Below, piece by piece: positions 24,215 to 31,765 of a DNA stretch of 36,441 nucleotides. Source of the stretch: an uncultured Parabacteroides sp. (GTDB lineage: Bacteria > Bacteroidota > Bacteroidia > Bacteroidales > Tannerellaceae); the NCBI GenBank assembly GCA_934718155.1, contig CAKUZF010000024.1, positions 1 to 36,441 of the forward strand, written 5' to 3'. Made by a program: the position numbers and the translations under genes. The number at the start of each line of letters is the position of its first letter. Within the stretch, counting starts at the first letter, position 1. A model generated the notes under the pieces. It saw only the letters and a program-made list of their open reading frames with translations. It did no database searches and was not told the DNA's origin.

Positions 24215-24222
24215 TATATTTG
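24215..24222 (+). promoter_or_regulatory. -7 box for the aminotransferase gene
   Basis: TATATTTG matches TAnnTTTG, 29 bp before the start codon. A TTTG at 24187-24190 is 24 nt upstream, a little far for the -33 element. Confidence 0.5.
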
Positions 24223-24251
24223 TGGCATAATTATAATAAACGTAAATAGAA

Positions 24252-25271
24252 ATGGAAAGCATGAATTGGTCTGAGCTTGGTTTTGGCTATATCAAGACAG
24301 ACTACAATGTCAGATGTTATTATCGCAATGGCCAATGGGGAGAGCTGGAGGTTTGCTCTTCTGAGATTCTGAATATTCACATGGCGGCTACCTGCTTACA
24401 CTATGGCCAGGAGTCGTTCGAGGGCTTGAAGGCCTTCCGCGGCAAAGACGGCAAGGTGCGCGTTTTCCGCATGGACGAGAATGCCAAGCGTATGCAGTCG
24501 TCCAGCCGAGGCATCAAGATGGCCGAGTTGCCCGTCGAGAAGTTCGAGGAGGCCATTCGTAAGGTCGTGAAGCTGAATGAGCGCTTCGTGCCTCCCTATG
24601 AGAGCGGCGCGGCTCTTTATATTCGTCCGCTCATGCTGGGCTTGGGCCAGCAGGTAGGCGTGCGTCCCGCTCCTGAGTATATGTTCGTGGTCTTTGTAAC
24701 GCCTGTAGGCCCTTACTTCAAGGGTGGTTTCCAGCCGTCGAAGGTCTGCATCTTGCGTGAGTACGACCGTGCGGCACCTTATGGCACAGGCACGATCAAG
24801 GTGGGCGGAAACTATGCGGCCAGCTTAGTGGCAGGCGAGATCGCTCACGAGAAGGGCTATGCGGCGGTGCTCTACCTCGATCCGAAAGAGAAGAAGTATA
24901 TCGATGAGTGTGGACCGGCCAACTTCTTTGGTGTGCGTGGCAACAGCTACATCACTCCGAAGTCGCACTCTATCTTGCCCTCAATCACCAATAAGAGCCT
25001 TCAGCAGTTGGCTGCTGATAACGGCATGACCATCGAGTGTCGCCCTGTTCCCTTCGAGGAGATCGCTACGTTCGACGAGGCTGCCGAGTGTGGCACAGCG
25101 GCCGTAATCGCTCCGATCTCTCAGATTGACGACTTGGATGAGAACAAGTCTTACGTGATCGCCAAAGATGGTAAGCCCGGCCCCGTTTGCGAGAAGCTTT
25201 ACCATCAGTTGCGCGCCATTCAGTATGGCGATGCGCCCGATCCTTATGGCTGGGTGAGCGTGATCGAATAA
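24252..25271 (+). CDS. ilvE: branched-chain amino acid aminotransferase
   Basis: A 339-residue PLP enzyme of fold type IV that interconverts Leu, Ile and Val with their 2-oxo acids. It belongs to the longer, eukaryote-like BCAT branch: CLHYGQESFEGLKAFRG near residue 55, the YIRPLMLG block, and the PLP lysine K183 in GTIKVGGNYAAS. It also has DECGPANFF and the ITNKSLQQLA segment near the C-terminus. Length and motifs are complete. It stands alone with its own promoter and is followed by an unusually repetitive terminator region. Confidence 0.95.
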   Translation: MESMNWSELGFGYIKTDYNVRCYYRNGQWGELEVCSSEILNIHMAATCLHYGQESFEGLKAFRGKDGKVRVFRMDENAKRMQSSSRGIKMAELPVEKFEEAIRKVVKLNERFVPPYESGAALYIRPLMLGLGQQVGVRPAPEYMFVVFVTPVGPYFKGGFQPSKVCILREYDRAAPYGTGTIKVGGNYAASLVAGEIAHEKGYAAVLYLDPKEKKYIDECGPANFFGVRGNSYITPKSHSILPSITNKSLQQLAADNGMTIECRPVPFEEIATFDEAAECGTAAVIAPISQIDDLDENKSYVIAKDGKPGPVCEKLYHQLRAIQYGDAPDPYGWVSVIE

Positions 25272-25284
25272 TTCGTTCTGCTGA

Positions 25285-25308
25285 GACGGCCGAATTTTCA
25301 CGGCCGTC
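25285..25308 (+). terminator. first hairpin after ilvE
   Basis: gacggccg (25285-25292) and cggccgtc (25301-25308) form an 8-bp GC-rich stem 13 bp after the stop. No T tract follows, so it may stabilise the mRNA end or pause polymerase before the main terminator. Confidence 0.5.
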
Positions 25309-25319
25309 GGCGTGAAAAA

Positions 25320-25419
25320 CGTTGCCCGTCGTTATAGAAAACCACGGGCAACGAAATATATTTCCACGGGCAACGAAATTTATAACGATGGGCAACGAAA
25401 TTTACGCCGTTGCCCGTCG
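25320..25419. repeat. three 22-bp direct repeats flanked by inverted copies
   Basis: The core gggcaacgaaat recurs in units starting at 25343, 25365 and 25387 (exact 22-bp step). An inverted copy of the core (cgttgcccgtcg) lies on each side, at 25320-25331 and 25408-25419. Any forward unit can pair with either inverted copy, giving several alternative hairpins. It resembles a multiplied terminator stem rather than a CRISPR, because there are no unique spacers. Confidence 0.85.
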
Positions 25420-25428
25420 TTTTTTTTT
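25386..25428 (+). terminator. main intrinsic terminator after ilvE
   Basis: A 12-bp stem (25386-25397 with 25408-25419, one wobble) and a 10-nt loop, followed by nine T residues. Confidence 0.9.
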
Positions 25429-25605
25429 GCTGCTTTTGTGGCGAATTCGACAGCCGTCGTCTAATCTTCGACACGCTGTCATTCATCGTCTTCGACAAGA
25501 CAAAATCGTGTAGCCGGGCCGTGTTGGAAAAACAGCCCGGTTGGAAACTCAGACAAATTCGTTAGACAAATCGGTCATCGCGTTCGCTCGACAAAGCCGT
25601 GGGGG
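25429..25605. other. intergenic stretch between the ilvE terminator and rhaA
   Basis: No gene is evident. ccgggc (25514-25519) and gcccgg (25535-25540) can form a 6-bp stem that might end the minus-strand rhaBA transcript. The short word ttcgaca recurs several times around 25446-25500. Confidence 0.4.
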
Positions 25606-26856
25606 TTATGATCGCTTAGAGGTTACGTCGGCCTCGTATTTCTGGATCTCGCCGATGAAAGATTCGCCCACGGCAACGCCCTGTCGCAGGCAGAACATGT
25701 CCCAAACGGCTCCCCAAGGCAGGCTCTTGGCCTCCTCCTGCAAAGCCAGTCGTTCGAAACCCTTGCCCTCTTCCTCGTAGCGACGCAGCAATTGGGTGGG
25801 CTCCAAGAGGGCCATCAGGAATGCCTTTTGCGTCGCCCGGCTTCCCACGACGTAGGCGCCGATACGATTGATCGTGGCGTCGAAATAGTCCAGCCCTACG
25901 TGAACGCGGTCGAGTGCGTCGCAGCGTACGATTTCGCGAGCCAGATCCATCACGTCGTCGTTCAGAATCACCACGTGGTCGCTGTCCCAACGCACCGGCC
26001 TACTGACGTGGAGCATGATCTCTGGCGTGAAGAGCAGCAGCGACGACACTTTGTCGGCGATGCTCTCGGTCAGGTGGAAGTGGCCCGTGTCGAGCGTGAC
26101 AATCTTTTGCTTCTTGGCGCCATAGCCCAGGTAGAAGTCGTATGAGCCAACGGTGTAGCTCTCCAGGCCGATGCCGAACAGCTTGGCCTCGATGCAATCC
26201 TTCATCCAGTCGTATTTCGTGGCGAAGATCTCGTCGAGCGACTGCTCCAAGAGCTGTCGATAACGCAGTCGGCTGGCGGGCACCTCCTTGCTGCCGTCGT
26301 GAATCCAAAGGTTCATCATGGCGGGATCGCCTTGCGCTTTGCCCATCTCGTCGCTGATCCAGCGGCACCGCTTCGTGTGCTCGATCCAGAAGTCGCGGAT
26401 CGCCTTGTCGGGATTGGCCAGGGTCAGGTTGCCGCTCTTCGGATGGGAGAAAGAGGTGCTGTTGAAGTCGAGCTTCAGTCCGTTCTCCTTCGCCCACGCT
26501 ATCCACGAGGCAAAATGGCGTGGCTCCACTTCGTCGCGGTCTACCTTCTCGCCTTGGAAGTCGCCATAGATCTCATGCAGGCTCAAGCGATGGCTGCCCG
26601 GGATGAAGCTCTTGGCTTTCAGGATGTCTTGGCGCAGCTCGTCGATGGTGCGTGCGCGCCCTGGGTAGTTCCCCGTCACTTGTATGCCGCCCGTCAGCTC
26701 GCCGCCTAGGTGCTCGAAGCCGCTCACGTCGTCGGCTTGCCAGCAGTGAAGCGAGAGCGAAAGTTTAGCCAATTGCTCCATGGCCTTGTTGACGTCTACG
26801 CCTACGGCGGCGTAGCGTTCGGCCGCGATCTCGAATGCTTTCTCTGTGTTTCTCAT
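25606..26856 (-). CDS. rhaA: L-rhamnose isomerase
   Basis: A 416-residue cytoplasmic metal-dependent isomerase converting L-rhamnose to L-rhamnulose. Full-length and typical of RhaA: the N-terminal LSLHCWQADDVSGFE block, GGIQVTGNYPGRA, then HEIYGDFQG, LDFNSTSFSHPKS, the metal-site segments WIHDGSKE and LDTGHFHLTE, and SRPVRWDSDHVV. It is the second gene of a minus-strand pair, 28 bp after rhaB. No aldolase or rhamnose permease gene is next to it, so the later steps must be encoded elsewhere. Confidence 0.96.
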   Translation of the reverse strand: MRNTEKAFEIAAERYAAVGVDVNKAMEQLAKLSLSLHCWQADDVSGFEHLGGELTGGIQVTGNYPGRARTIDELRQDILKAKSFIPGSHRLSLHEIYGDFQGEKVDRDEVEPRHFASWIAWAKENGLKLDFNSTSFSHPKSGNLTLANPDKAIRDFWIEHTKRCRWISDEMGKAQGDPAMMNLWIHDGSKEVPASRLRYRQLLEQSLDEIFATKYDWMKDCIEAKLFGIGLESYTVGSYDFYLGYGAKKQKIVTLDTGHFHLTESIADKVSSLLLFTPEIMLHVSRPVRWDSDHVVILNDDVMDLAREIVRCDALDRVHVGLDYFDATINRIGAYVVGSRATQKAFLMALLEPTQLLRRYEEEGKGFERLALQEEAKSLPWGAVWDMFCLRQGVAVGESFIGEIQKYEADVTSKRS

Positions 26857-26884
26857 AATTCAAATAATCTGATTTATATTCTGT

Positions 26885-28306
26885 TTATGCTTGTGGATAA
26901 TAGGTCGTTGTGCTGAACGCCTTGGCAATGCGCTGGCGCATCTCCCAGCGGTCGCCCACCAGTCCAGCCGCCTTGGCCTGAATGAAGCAGTTGCCGATGG
27001 CGGTGGCCTCAGCTGGACCTGCGACGACGGGCATGCCGATGGCATTGGCCGTCCATTGGTTCAGCAGCTCGTTTTGCGAACCGCCCCCGATCACGTGCAG
27101 GCATTCGATGGGGTAGGGGGCCATGGCCTTCAGTTGCTCCAGCACCTCGGCGTAGCGATGGGCCAAGCTGCGGAAGATGCACCGCACGAAGTCGGCGTCG
27201 TTTTGCGGGGCGGCCGTTTGATGCGCTTCGCAATAGCGGGCGATCGCCGTGGTCATCTCCTCGGGGTTGGCAAAGGTGGGGTCGTCGGGGTCGATCAAGC
27301 CGTCGAAGCGGCTCGTCTCGGCCATGTGCGTCAGCTCGGCGTAGCCATAGTCTTTGCCTTGCCGTCGCCAGCTGGCCCGGCAACGCTCCAGGAGCCACAT
27401 GCCTGTGATGTCCTTCAAGAAGCGAGTCGTGCCCTCGATGCCGCCCTCGTTGGTGAAGTTGTGCGTCATCGACAGTTGGCTGATGATGGGCCGCTCCGTT
27501 TCGATGCCCATCAAGCTCCAGGTTCCGCTGCTGAGGTAGGCGAAATGGGGCGTCGTGGCGGGAACGGCTGCGACGGCCGCCGCCGTGTCGTGGCCGGCCA
27601 CGGCGATGACGGGCACCCGCTTCATGCCTGTCAGTTGAGCCACCTCCTCGGTCAACGATCCGATTGGCGTGCCGGGCATCACCATCGAGCTGAATTGCGT
27701 GGGCGAAACGCCCACCTGCTCCAGCAGCTGGTAGTCGAACTTGTGCGTATGCGGGTTGAGCAGTTGCGAGGTGGAGGCGATGGTGTATTCGCACACTGTC
27801 TGCTCGGTCAGCATGTAGCCGAGCAGGTCGGGCATGAAAAGAATCTTCTCGGCATACTCTTGCGGCACGAAAGCCTGTTCGCTCAGGCGGAAGAGCTGGA
27901 AGAGGCTGTTGAACGGCAAGATCTGAATGCCCGTGCGGGCGTAGAGCTCTTGTTGCGGAATGCGGGTGAAGAAGTCTTTGGGCGCCTCCTCGGTGTAGGG
28001 GTCGCGATAGGCTCGGGGCATCCCCATCAGGGCACCCTCTTGGTCGATGAAGCCGAAGTCTACTCCCCACGTGTCGATGCCGATCGAATGAACGTCGATC
28101 TGCTCGGCGGCGCATTTCGTGAGCGCCTCTAAGAGTGAGTTGTATAGGCTGAGCACGTCCCAGTAGCAACGGCCGTGCAGGGCAACCATAGGGGTGGGGA
28201 AGCGATGTATCTCGCGCAGCGTGAAGGCTTCGCCTCGCAGGCTGCCTAATACGGCTCGGCCGCTCGTAGCCCCGATGTCGAAAGCTAAGAAAGAAAAGGT
28301 TTTCAT
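26885..28306 (-). CDS. rhaB: rhamnulokinase
   Basis: A 473-residue FGGY-family sugar kinase phosphorylating L-rhamnulose. The N-terminal phosphate motif FLAFDIGATSGRA, the IDTWGVDFG segment and the catalytic-region VAGHDTAAAVA match RhaB. The adenosine-side motif is HVIGGGSQNELLNQ. The length is close to E. coli RhaB (about 489). ATG at 28306 was chosen because the longer frame adds 11 residues before the universally N-terminal phosphate motif. It is first in the rhaB-rhaA operon, with a minus-strand -7 box at 28337-28344 and a 12-bp palindrome further upstream as possible operator. Confidence 0.96.
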   Translation of the reverse strand: MKTFSFLAFDIGATSGRAVLGSLRGEAFTLREIHRFPTPMVALHGRCYWDVLSLYNSLLEALTKCAAEQIDVHSIGIDTWGVDFGFIDQEGALMGMPRAYRDPYTEEAPKDFFTRIPQQELYARTGIQILPFNSLFQLFRLSEQAFVPQEYAEKILFMPDLLGYMLTEQTVCEYTIASTSQLLNPHTHKFDYQLLEQVGVSPTQFSSMVMPGTPIGSLTEEVAQLTGMKRVPVIAVAGHDTAAAVAAVPATTPHFAYLSSGTWSLMGIETERPIISQLSMTHNFTNEGGIEGTTRFLKDITGMWLLERCRASWRRQGKDYGYAELTHMAETSRFDGLIDPDDPTFANPEEMTTAIARYCEAHQTAAPQNDADFVRCIFRSLAHRYAEVLEQLKAMAPYPIECLHVIGGGSQNELLNQWTANAIGMPVVAGPAEATAIGNCFIQAKAAGLVGDRWEMRQRIAKAFSTTTYYPQA

Positions 28307-28336
28307 GATATGATAAAGAATGTAATGTTGACGGGA

Positions 28337-28344
28337 CAAATATA
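28337..28344 (-). promoter_or_regulatory. -7 box for rhaBA
   Basis: On the minus strand this reads TATATTTG, matching TAnnTTTG, 30 bp before the rhaB start. No TTTG lies at the expected -33 distance, as often seen at activator-dependent promoters. Confidence 0.55.
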
Positions 28345-28381
28345 TGCTTTTCTTTTCAGAGTGTCTTCACGGGAAAGGCTA

Positions 28382-28393
28382 TTAAACGTTTAA
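28382..28393. promoter_or_regulatory. candidate rhaBA operator palindrome
   Basis: TTAAACGTTTAA is a perfect 12-bp palindrome, 37 bp upstream of the rhaB -7 box. The AAACGTTT core is the shape used by LacI/GntR-type regulators. The position would suit an activator or a repressor; the binding protein is unknown. Confidence 0.4.
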
Positions 28394-28410
28394 ATCAGAA
28401 CTGGGAATGC

Positions 28411-28455
28411 AAAAAAAAGAGGAGGAAGACGTTTCGTGAACATCTTCCTCCTCTT
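28411..28455 (-). terminator. intrinsic terminator of rpmE2
   Basis: A perfect 13-bp stem (28417-28429 with 28443-28455) with the A-rich tract 28411-28418 on plus, which is a T tract on the minus strand. It insulates rhaBA from rpmE2 transcription. Confidence 0.92.
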
Positions 28456-28478
28456 GTATGTCTTTACCTGCGAAAGAA

Positions 28479-28733
28479 TTACTTCTTCTTGCGGTTACCG
28501 TAGCGGCTCATGAACTTATCGACACGACCGGCAGTATCCACCAGCTTAGACTTACCAGTGTAGAACGGGTGAGAAGAGCTAGAAATCTCGACCTTTACCA
28601 ACGGATAAGTAACGCCATCGATCTCAATAGTCTCTCTGGTGTTGATCGTTGAACGAGTGATGAAAGTCTCCTCGTTTGACATGTCCTTAAATACCACAGG
28701 ACGATAGTTCTCAGGATGAATTCCTTGTTTCAT
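28479..28733 (-). CDS. rpmE2: 50S ribosomal protein L31 type B
   Basis: An 84-residue ribosomal protein. The N-terminal MKQGIHPENYRPVVFKD, the SSSHPFYTGKSKLVDTAGRVDKF block and the basic tail match L31. The zinc-binding CxxC of type A L31 is absent, so it is the zinc-independent type B. In many bacteria this form serves under zinc shortage, but in Bacteroidales it is generally the resident form. The gene is transcribed alone, with an excellent promoter at 28796-28826 and a terminator downstream. Confidence 0.97.
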   Translation of the reverse strand: MKQGIHPENYRPVVFKDMSNEETFITRSTINTRETIEIDGVTYPLVKVEISSSSHPFYTGKSKLVDTAGRVDKFMSRYGNRKKK

Positions 28734-28795
28734 TTCTATTTCAGTTTTTAATTTGTACTTTGTTAATTATATTGGTAACCGGTATTTTCGAGCGG

Positions 28796-28826
28796 CAAAG
28801 GTACAGCATCTTCGTAAATAAACAAA
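28796..28826 (-). promoter_or_regulatory. promoter for rpmE2
   Basis: On the minus strand TTTG (28823-28826), 19 nt, then TACCTTTG (28796-28803): a full match to the Bacteroidetes consensus. It leaves a leader of roughly 55-60 nt before the ATG, which could hold autoregulatory structure, though none is clear. Confidence 0.8.
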
Positions 28827-28908
28827 GAAAAACGATCTCTTTTTTATTCGGTGCGTGAATTTGATATAATTTAGTACTGAAAAATGAGGCGGTGTAATGA
28901 TTCTTAGT

Positions 28909-28916
28909 TATCTTTG
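28909..28916 (+). promoter_or_regulatory. -7 box for the aldolase gene
   Basis: TATCTTTG matches TAnnTTTG, 41 bp before the start codon. The -33 element is not recognisable. Confidence 0.5.
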
Positions 28917-28957
28917 CGGTGGAATTTAACTGTAAACGTAATAACGTATATTAAATT

Positions 28958-29956
28958 ATGGTAAGTTACAAACAATTAGGTCTTGTGAACACGAAAGAGA
29001 TGTTCGCAAAGGCAATCAAGGGTGGTTATGCAATCCCTGCATTCAACTTTAACAACATGGAACAGTTGCAGGCTATTATCAAGGCTTCAGCTGAGACTAA
29101 ATCTCCGGTTATCTTGCAGGTTTCAAAGGGTGCTCGTAACTACGCTAATCAGACATTGCTTCGCTACATGGCTGAGGGTGCAGTTGAGTATGCTAAGGAG
29201 TTGGGTTGCGCACATCCGCAGATCGTATTGCACTTGGACCACGGCGATAGCTTCGAGTTGTGCAAGTCTTGCGTTGATATGGGCTTCTCTTCTGTTATGA
29301 TCGACGGTTCTCACCTTCCTTATGAGGAGAACGTTGCTTTGACGAAGAAGGTTGTAGAGTACGCTCACCAGTACGACGTAACTGTTGAGGGCGAGCTGGG
29401 TGTATTGGCTGGTGTTGAGGACGAGGTTTCTGCTGAGCACCACACCTACACTGATCCTGAGGAGGTAGTTGATTTCGCTACACGTACGGGTTGCGATTCT
29501 TTGGCTATCTCAATCGGTACTTCTCACGGTGCTTACAAGTTCACTCCGGAGCAGTGCACGATCGATCCGAAGACAGGCCGCATGGTTCCTCCTCCATTGG
29601 CATTCGACGTATTGAAGGCTGTTGAGAAGAAGTTGCCGGGCTTCCCCATCGTTCTTCACGGTTCTTCTTCTGTTCCCCAGGAGGAGGTTGAGACTATCAA
29701 CAAGTATGGTGGCGCATTGAAGGCTGCTATCGGTATCCCCGAGGAGTGGTTGCGCGAGGCTGCTAAGTCGGCTGTTTGCAAGATCAACATCGACTCTGAC
29801 TCTCGTTTGGCTATGACAGCTGCTATCCGTAAGGTATTCGCTGAGAAGCCCGCTGAGTTCGATCCCCGTAAGTATCTGGGTCCGGCTCGCGACAACATGG
29901 AGAAGCTTTACAAGCACAAGATCATCAACGTACTTGGCTCTAACGACAAGTTGTAA
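28958..29956 (+). CDS. fba: class II fructose-bisphosphate aldolase
   Basis: A 332-residue zinc-dependent aldolase of glycolysis and gluconeogenesis. The N-terminal IPAFNFNNMEQLQAI block, the LHLDHGDS motif (catalytic D94, zinc ligand H95), GEIG-like EGELGVLAG, SIGTSHGAYKF and the phosphate-site LHGSSSVP are all in place. Codon choice looks strongly biased, as expected for a highly expressed gene. It could be confused with tagatose-bisphosphate aldolase, but a single copy in a housekeeping context favours Fba. It has its own promoter and terminator. Confidence 0.94.
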   Translation: MVSYKQLGLVNTKEMFAKAIKGGYAIPAFNFNNMEQLQAIIKASAETKSPVILQVSKGARNYANQTLLRYMAEGAVEYAKELGCAHPQIVLHLDHGDSFELCKSCVDMGFSSVMIDGSHLPYEENVALTKKVVEYAHQYDVTVEGELGVLAGVEDEVSAEHHTYTDPEEVVDFATRTGCDSLAISIGTSHGAYKFTPEQCTIDPKTGRMVPPPLAFDVLKAVEKKLPGFPIVLHGSSSVPQEEVETINKYGGALKAAIGIPEEWLREAAKSAVCKINIDSDSRLAMTAAIRKVFAEKPAEFDPRKYLGPARDNMEKLYKHKIINVLGSNDKL

Positions 29957-29978
29957 TCGATTTTGTTCCTAAAAATAC

Positions 29979-30019
29979 AAAGAGGAAGCTGAGAGGAATC
30001 TTAGCCTCCTCTTTTTTTT
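29979..30019 (+). terminator. intrinsic terminator after fba
   Basis: A 16-position stem (29979-29994 with 29999-30014), with an A-C mismatch, one wobble and a ggaa loop, followed by a run of T. Confidence 0.9.
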
Positions 30020-30058
30020 GAGTATAACTGCTGAAGAAGATATAATAGTTAAAGGTAA

Positions 30059-30682
30059 ATGAAGAAGATCATAAGACTGATGCTGCTCCTCGTGGGTGTA
30101 CTGATGTGGGCGTCGGAGGCGCAGGCGCAATCGTGGATGGATATTTTCAATTCGGAGACGCTGAAGAAGGTAGTCACCTCGGTGACAGGAGGCCAGACGC
30201 TTTCGGCCGCAAGCCTGCAAGGCACATGGACCTATGTGGATCCGGCGGTGCAGATGAAGGGCGACAACGCGCTGAAGCAGGTGGCGGGCAGCGTGGCAAC
30301 CACCGAGCTGGAGAAGAAACTGAAGGAGCAATGCGCCAAGGTGGGCATCGAAGAGGGCCTGTTCAACTATACGTTCAACGCCGATAGCACCTTCACCAGC
30401 AGCCTGAAGAAGGGCACGCTGAACGGCACCTACAGTGTTGATCCGGAGGCGAAGACCGTTACCCTCACCTACAAGGCGGGCAAGACAGGCTTTGCGCTCT
30501 ATACGATGACGGCCGAGGCGGAGTTGCTGGGCGACAACCTGACCCTGCTCTTCAATGCCGACAAACTGCTTGCCTTCATGACGAAGGTGGCCGAGTTGAG
30601 CAGCAACTCTACGTTGCAATCGCTCAGTAAGCTCGCCAATGAGTACGATGGCGTGATGCTGGGCTTTGACCTGAAGAAATAA
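30059..30682 (+). CDS. DUF4923 (lipocalin-like) exported protein
   Basis: A 207-residue protein of unknown function. A signal peptide ends around AQAQ (residues 21-24). The mature part fits DUF4923, a lipocalin-like Bacteroidales domain: an N-terminal helix (WMDIFNSETLKKVVTSV), the LQGTWTYVDPAVQ strand, a central helical hairpin (residues about 85-100), and beta strands beginning at FNADSTFTSSLKKGTLNGTY and TVTLTYKAG. Periplasmic or outer-membrane-associated location is likely. A terminator separates it from fba, so it must have its own promoter, which I could not identify in the 40 bp upstream. Confidence 0.75.
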   Translation: MKKIIRLMLLLVGVLMWASEAQAQSWMDIFNSETLKKVVTSVTGGQTLSAASLQGTWTYVDPAVQMKGDNALKQVAGSVATTELEKKLKEQCAKVGIEEGLFNYTFNADSTFTSSLKKGTLNGTYSVDPEAKTVTLTYKAGKTGFALYTMTAEAELLGDNLTLLFNADKLLAFMTKVAELSSNSTLQSLSKLANEYDGVMLGFDLKK

Positions 30683-30796
30683 TCGAGCCTCTGGCCCGGA
30701 GCGAGGATCGCATGCGAAGGTGTGTCGGGGTGCCTATATGGGCGCTTTGGTGCGCCTTCGTTTCGTTAGCGGGCCGCCGTGGCGCATGAGTGGGGA

Positions 30797-30834
30797 TAAA
30801 AAGAAAGGAGATGCTCCTGTGGAAGCACCTCCTT
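30797..30834 (-). terminator. terminator of tRNA-Tyr
   Basis: The stem 30805-30815 with 30824-30834 (11 positions, one wobble) has an A-rich tract on plus at 30797-30806, which is the T tract on minus. The rest of 30683-30850 shows only a small ggcgc/gcgcc hairpin and no gene. Confidence 0.8.
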
Positions 30835-30850
30835 GGCCTTGCTTTCGAAG

Positions 30851-30933
30851 TGGGCAGTGATGGATTCGAACCACCGAAGGCGTAAGCCAGCTGAGTTACA
30901 GTCAGCCCCATTTGGCCACTCTGGTAACTGCCC
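30851..30933 (-). tRNA. tRNA-Tyr (anticodon GTA)
   Basis: An 83-nt class II tRNA. The acceptor stem GGGCAGT pairs with ACTGCCC, followed by discriminator A; CCA is not encoded. The anticodon loop reads CTGTAAC, giving GTA. A long variable arm (GCTGGCTTACGCC region) and the T loop GGTTCGAATCC are present. The class II variable arm and the anticodon together identify Tyr. It has a consensus promoter and its own terminator. Confidence 0.96.
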
Positions 30934-30950
30934 TTTCTTGTTTGCGGGTG

Positions 30951-30981
30951 CAAAGGTAGGTAAAATTTCTTTTCTTGCAAA
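30951..30981 (-). promoter_or_regulatory. promoter for tRNA-Tyr
   Basis: On the minus strand TTTG (30978-30981), 19 nt, then TACCTTTG (30951-30958): a perfect consensus match ending 17 bp before the tRNA. Confidence 0.85.
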
Positions 30982-31028
30982 TATTTTCTGTGTTTTTTAT
31001 TCTGATTAGCTATTTTAAGTGAAATCTG

Positions 31029-31059
31029 TTTGCAGTGTGCTTTTAAAGTCCTAATTTTG
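31029..31059 (+). promoter_or_regulatory. promoter for the arginine decarboxylase gene
   Basis: TTTG (31029-31032), 19 nt, then TAATTTTG (31052-31059): a perfect consensus match, 44 bp before the start codon. It is divergent from the tRNA-Tyr promoter. Confidence 0.85.
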
Positions 31060-31103
31060 CTGCGATAATCTTTTATTAACTGGTAAACATATATTTTTTG
31101 TAG

Positions 31104-31640
31104 ATGGTAAAGAAAGTTGGGAACTTGATTCCAAACACCTTTTTTATTACGAAGGGAAGTGGTGAGTCTGACTTAGAGAAGCATGCAGGCTCCTATCACA
31201 TGGCTCTTTATGACGCCGGTATCTCTGATTTCAATATCATGACCTATTCGTCAGTGATACCTGCGACGGCGCATCTGGTGACTATGGACGAAATCGATCT
31301 TCCGCCTTTTGGCTCGGAGATGAAGACGATCATGGCCGTGTCTCACGGATACCAGGATGAGTTTGTTTCTGCTGGTGTGGTTTACGCGTGGATGTACAAG
31401 GACGAGAACTTCGACGAGAAGGTAGGCGGCTTGGTTTGCGAGGTGAGCGGTCGTTATCGCATCGAGGAGTTGGAGTCTCGTTTGATCCGTGTCATCAACG
31501 ACTTGCATCAGAAAACTTATGGCCAGTATTATTTGGGTGAGCTCAACTTCATCACCGAGGGAATCACGATCGAGAAGCGTTATGGCACGGCCTTGGCTGC
31601 GCTCTGCTTCGTTGATTTCTTGCAACCCGAAGTGGAATAA
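31104..31640 (+). CDS. pdaD: pyruvoyl-dependent arginine decarboxylase
   Basis: A 178-residue member of the PvlArgDC family, converting arginine to agmatine for polyamine synthesis or acid resistance. The family pattern is clear: NTFFITKGSGESDLEKH at the N-terminus, ALYDAGISDFNIM, then TYSSVIP. Self-cleavage is expected between S49 and S50, turning S50 into the pyruvoyl group. EGITIEKRYGTALAALCFVDF closes the protein. No PLP-type SpeA gene is nearby. It has its own strong promoter and terminator, so it is a single-gene unit. Confidence 0.92.
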   Translation: MVKKVGNLIPNTFFITKGSGESDLEKHAGSYHMALYDAGISDFNIMTYSSVIPATAHLVTMDEIDLPPFGSEMKTIMAVSHGYQDEFVSAGVVYAWMYKDENFDEKVGGLVCEVSGRYRIEELESRLIRVINDLHQKTYGQYYLGELNFITEGITIEKRYGTALAALCFVDFLQPEVE

Positions 31641-31666
31641 GCGAAAAATAAGTTCTGATAGAGAAT

Positions 31667-31702
31667 AAAGCTGGACTCTCATGTGGGAGTTCGGCTTTTT
31701 TT
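31667..31702 (+). terminator. intrinsic terminator after pdaD
   Basis: A 12-bp stem (31667-31678 with 31687-31698, two wobbles), 8-nt loop and T tail to 31702. The -7 box of the next gene begins at 31705. Confidence 0.88.
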
Positions 31703-31704
31703 CT

Positions 31705-31712
31705 TACATTTG
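31705..31712 (+). promoter_or_regulatory. -7 box for the endonuclease IV gene
   Basis: TACATTTG matches TAnnTTTG and directly abuts the pdaD terminator. Transcription from here leaves a leader of about 130 nt before the ATG at 31852. Confidence 0.5.
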
Positions 31713-31765
31713 ACCCAAACTAACGGATAAGAAACGTTGTTATATAGATAATAATTATGAACCGT

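Noticed and set aside
25343..25408. CRISPR-like appearance of the 22-bp repeats
   Set aside because: Repeats are contiguous with no unique spacers, and inverted copies plus a T tract show terminator-type structure; no cas genes nearby.
26891..28132. 413-codon plus-strand frame antisense to rhaB
   Set aside because: rhaB is complete and well conserved; the opposite frame shows no recognisable domain and has no promoter.
28479..28652. 64-codon plus-strand frame (28458-28652) opposite rpmE2
   Set aside because: It mirrors the conserved L31 coding sequence and has no independent support.
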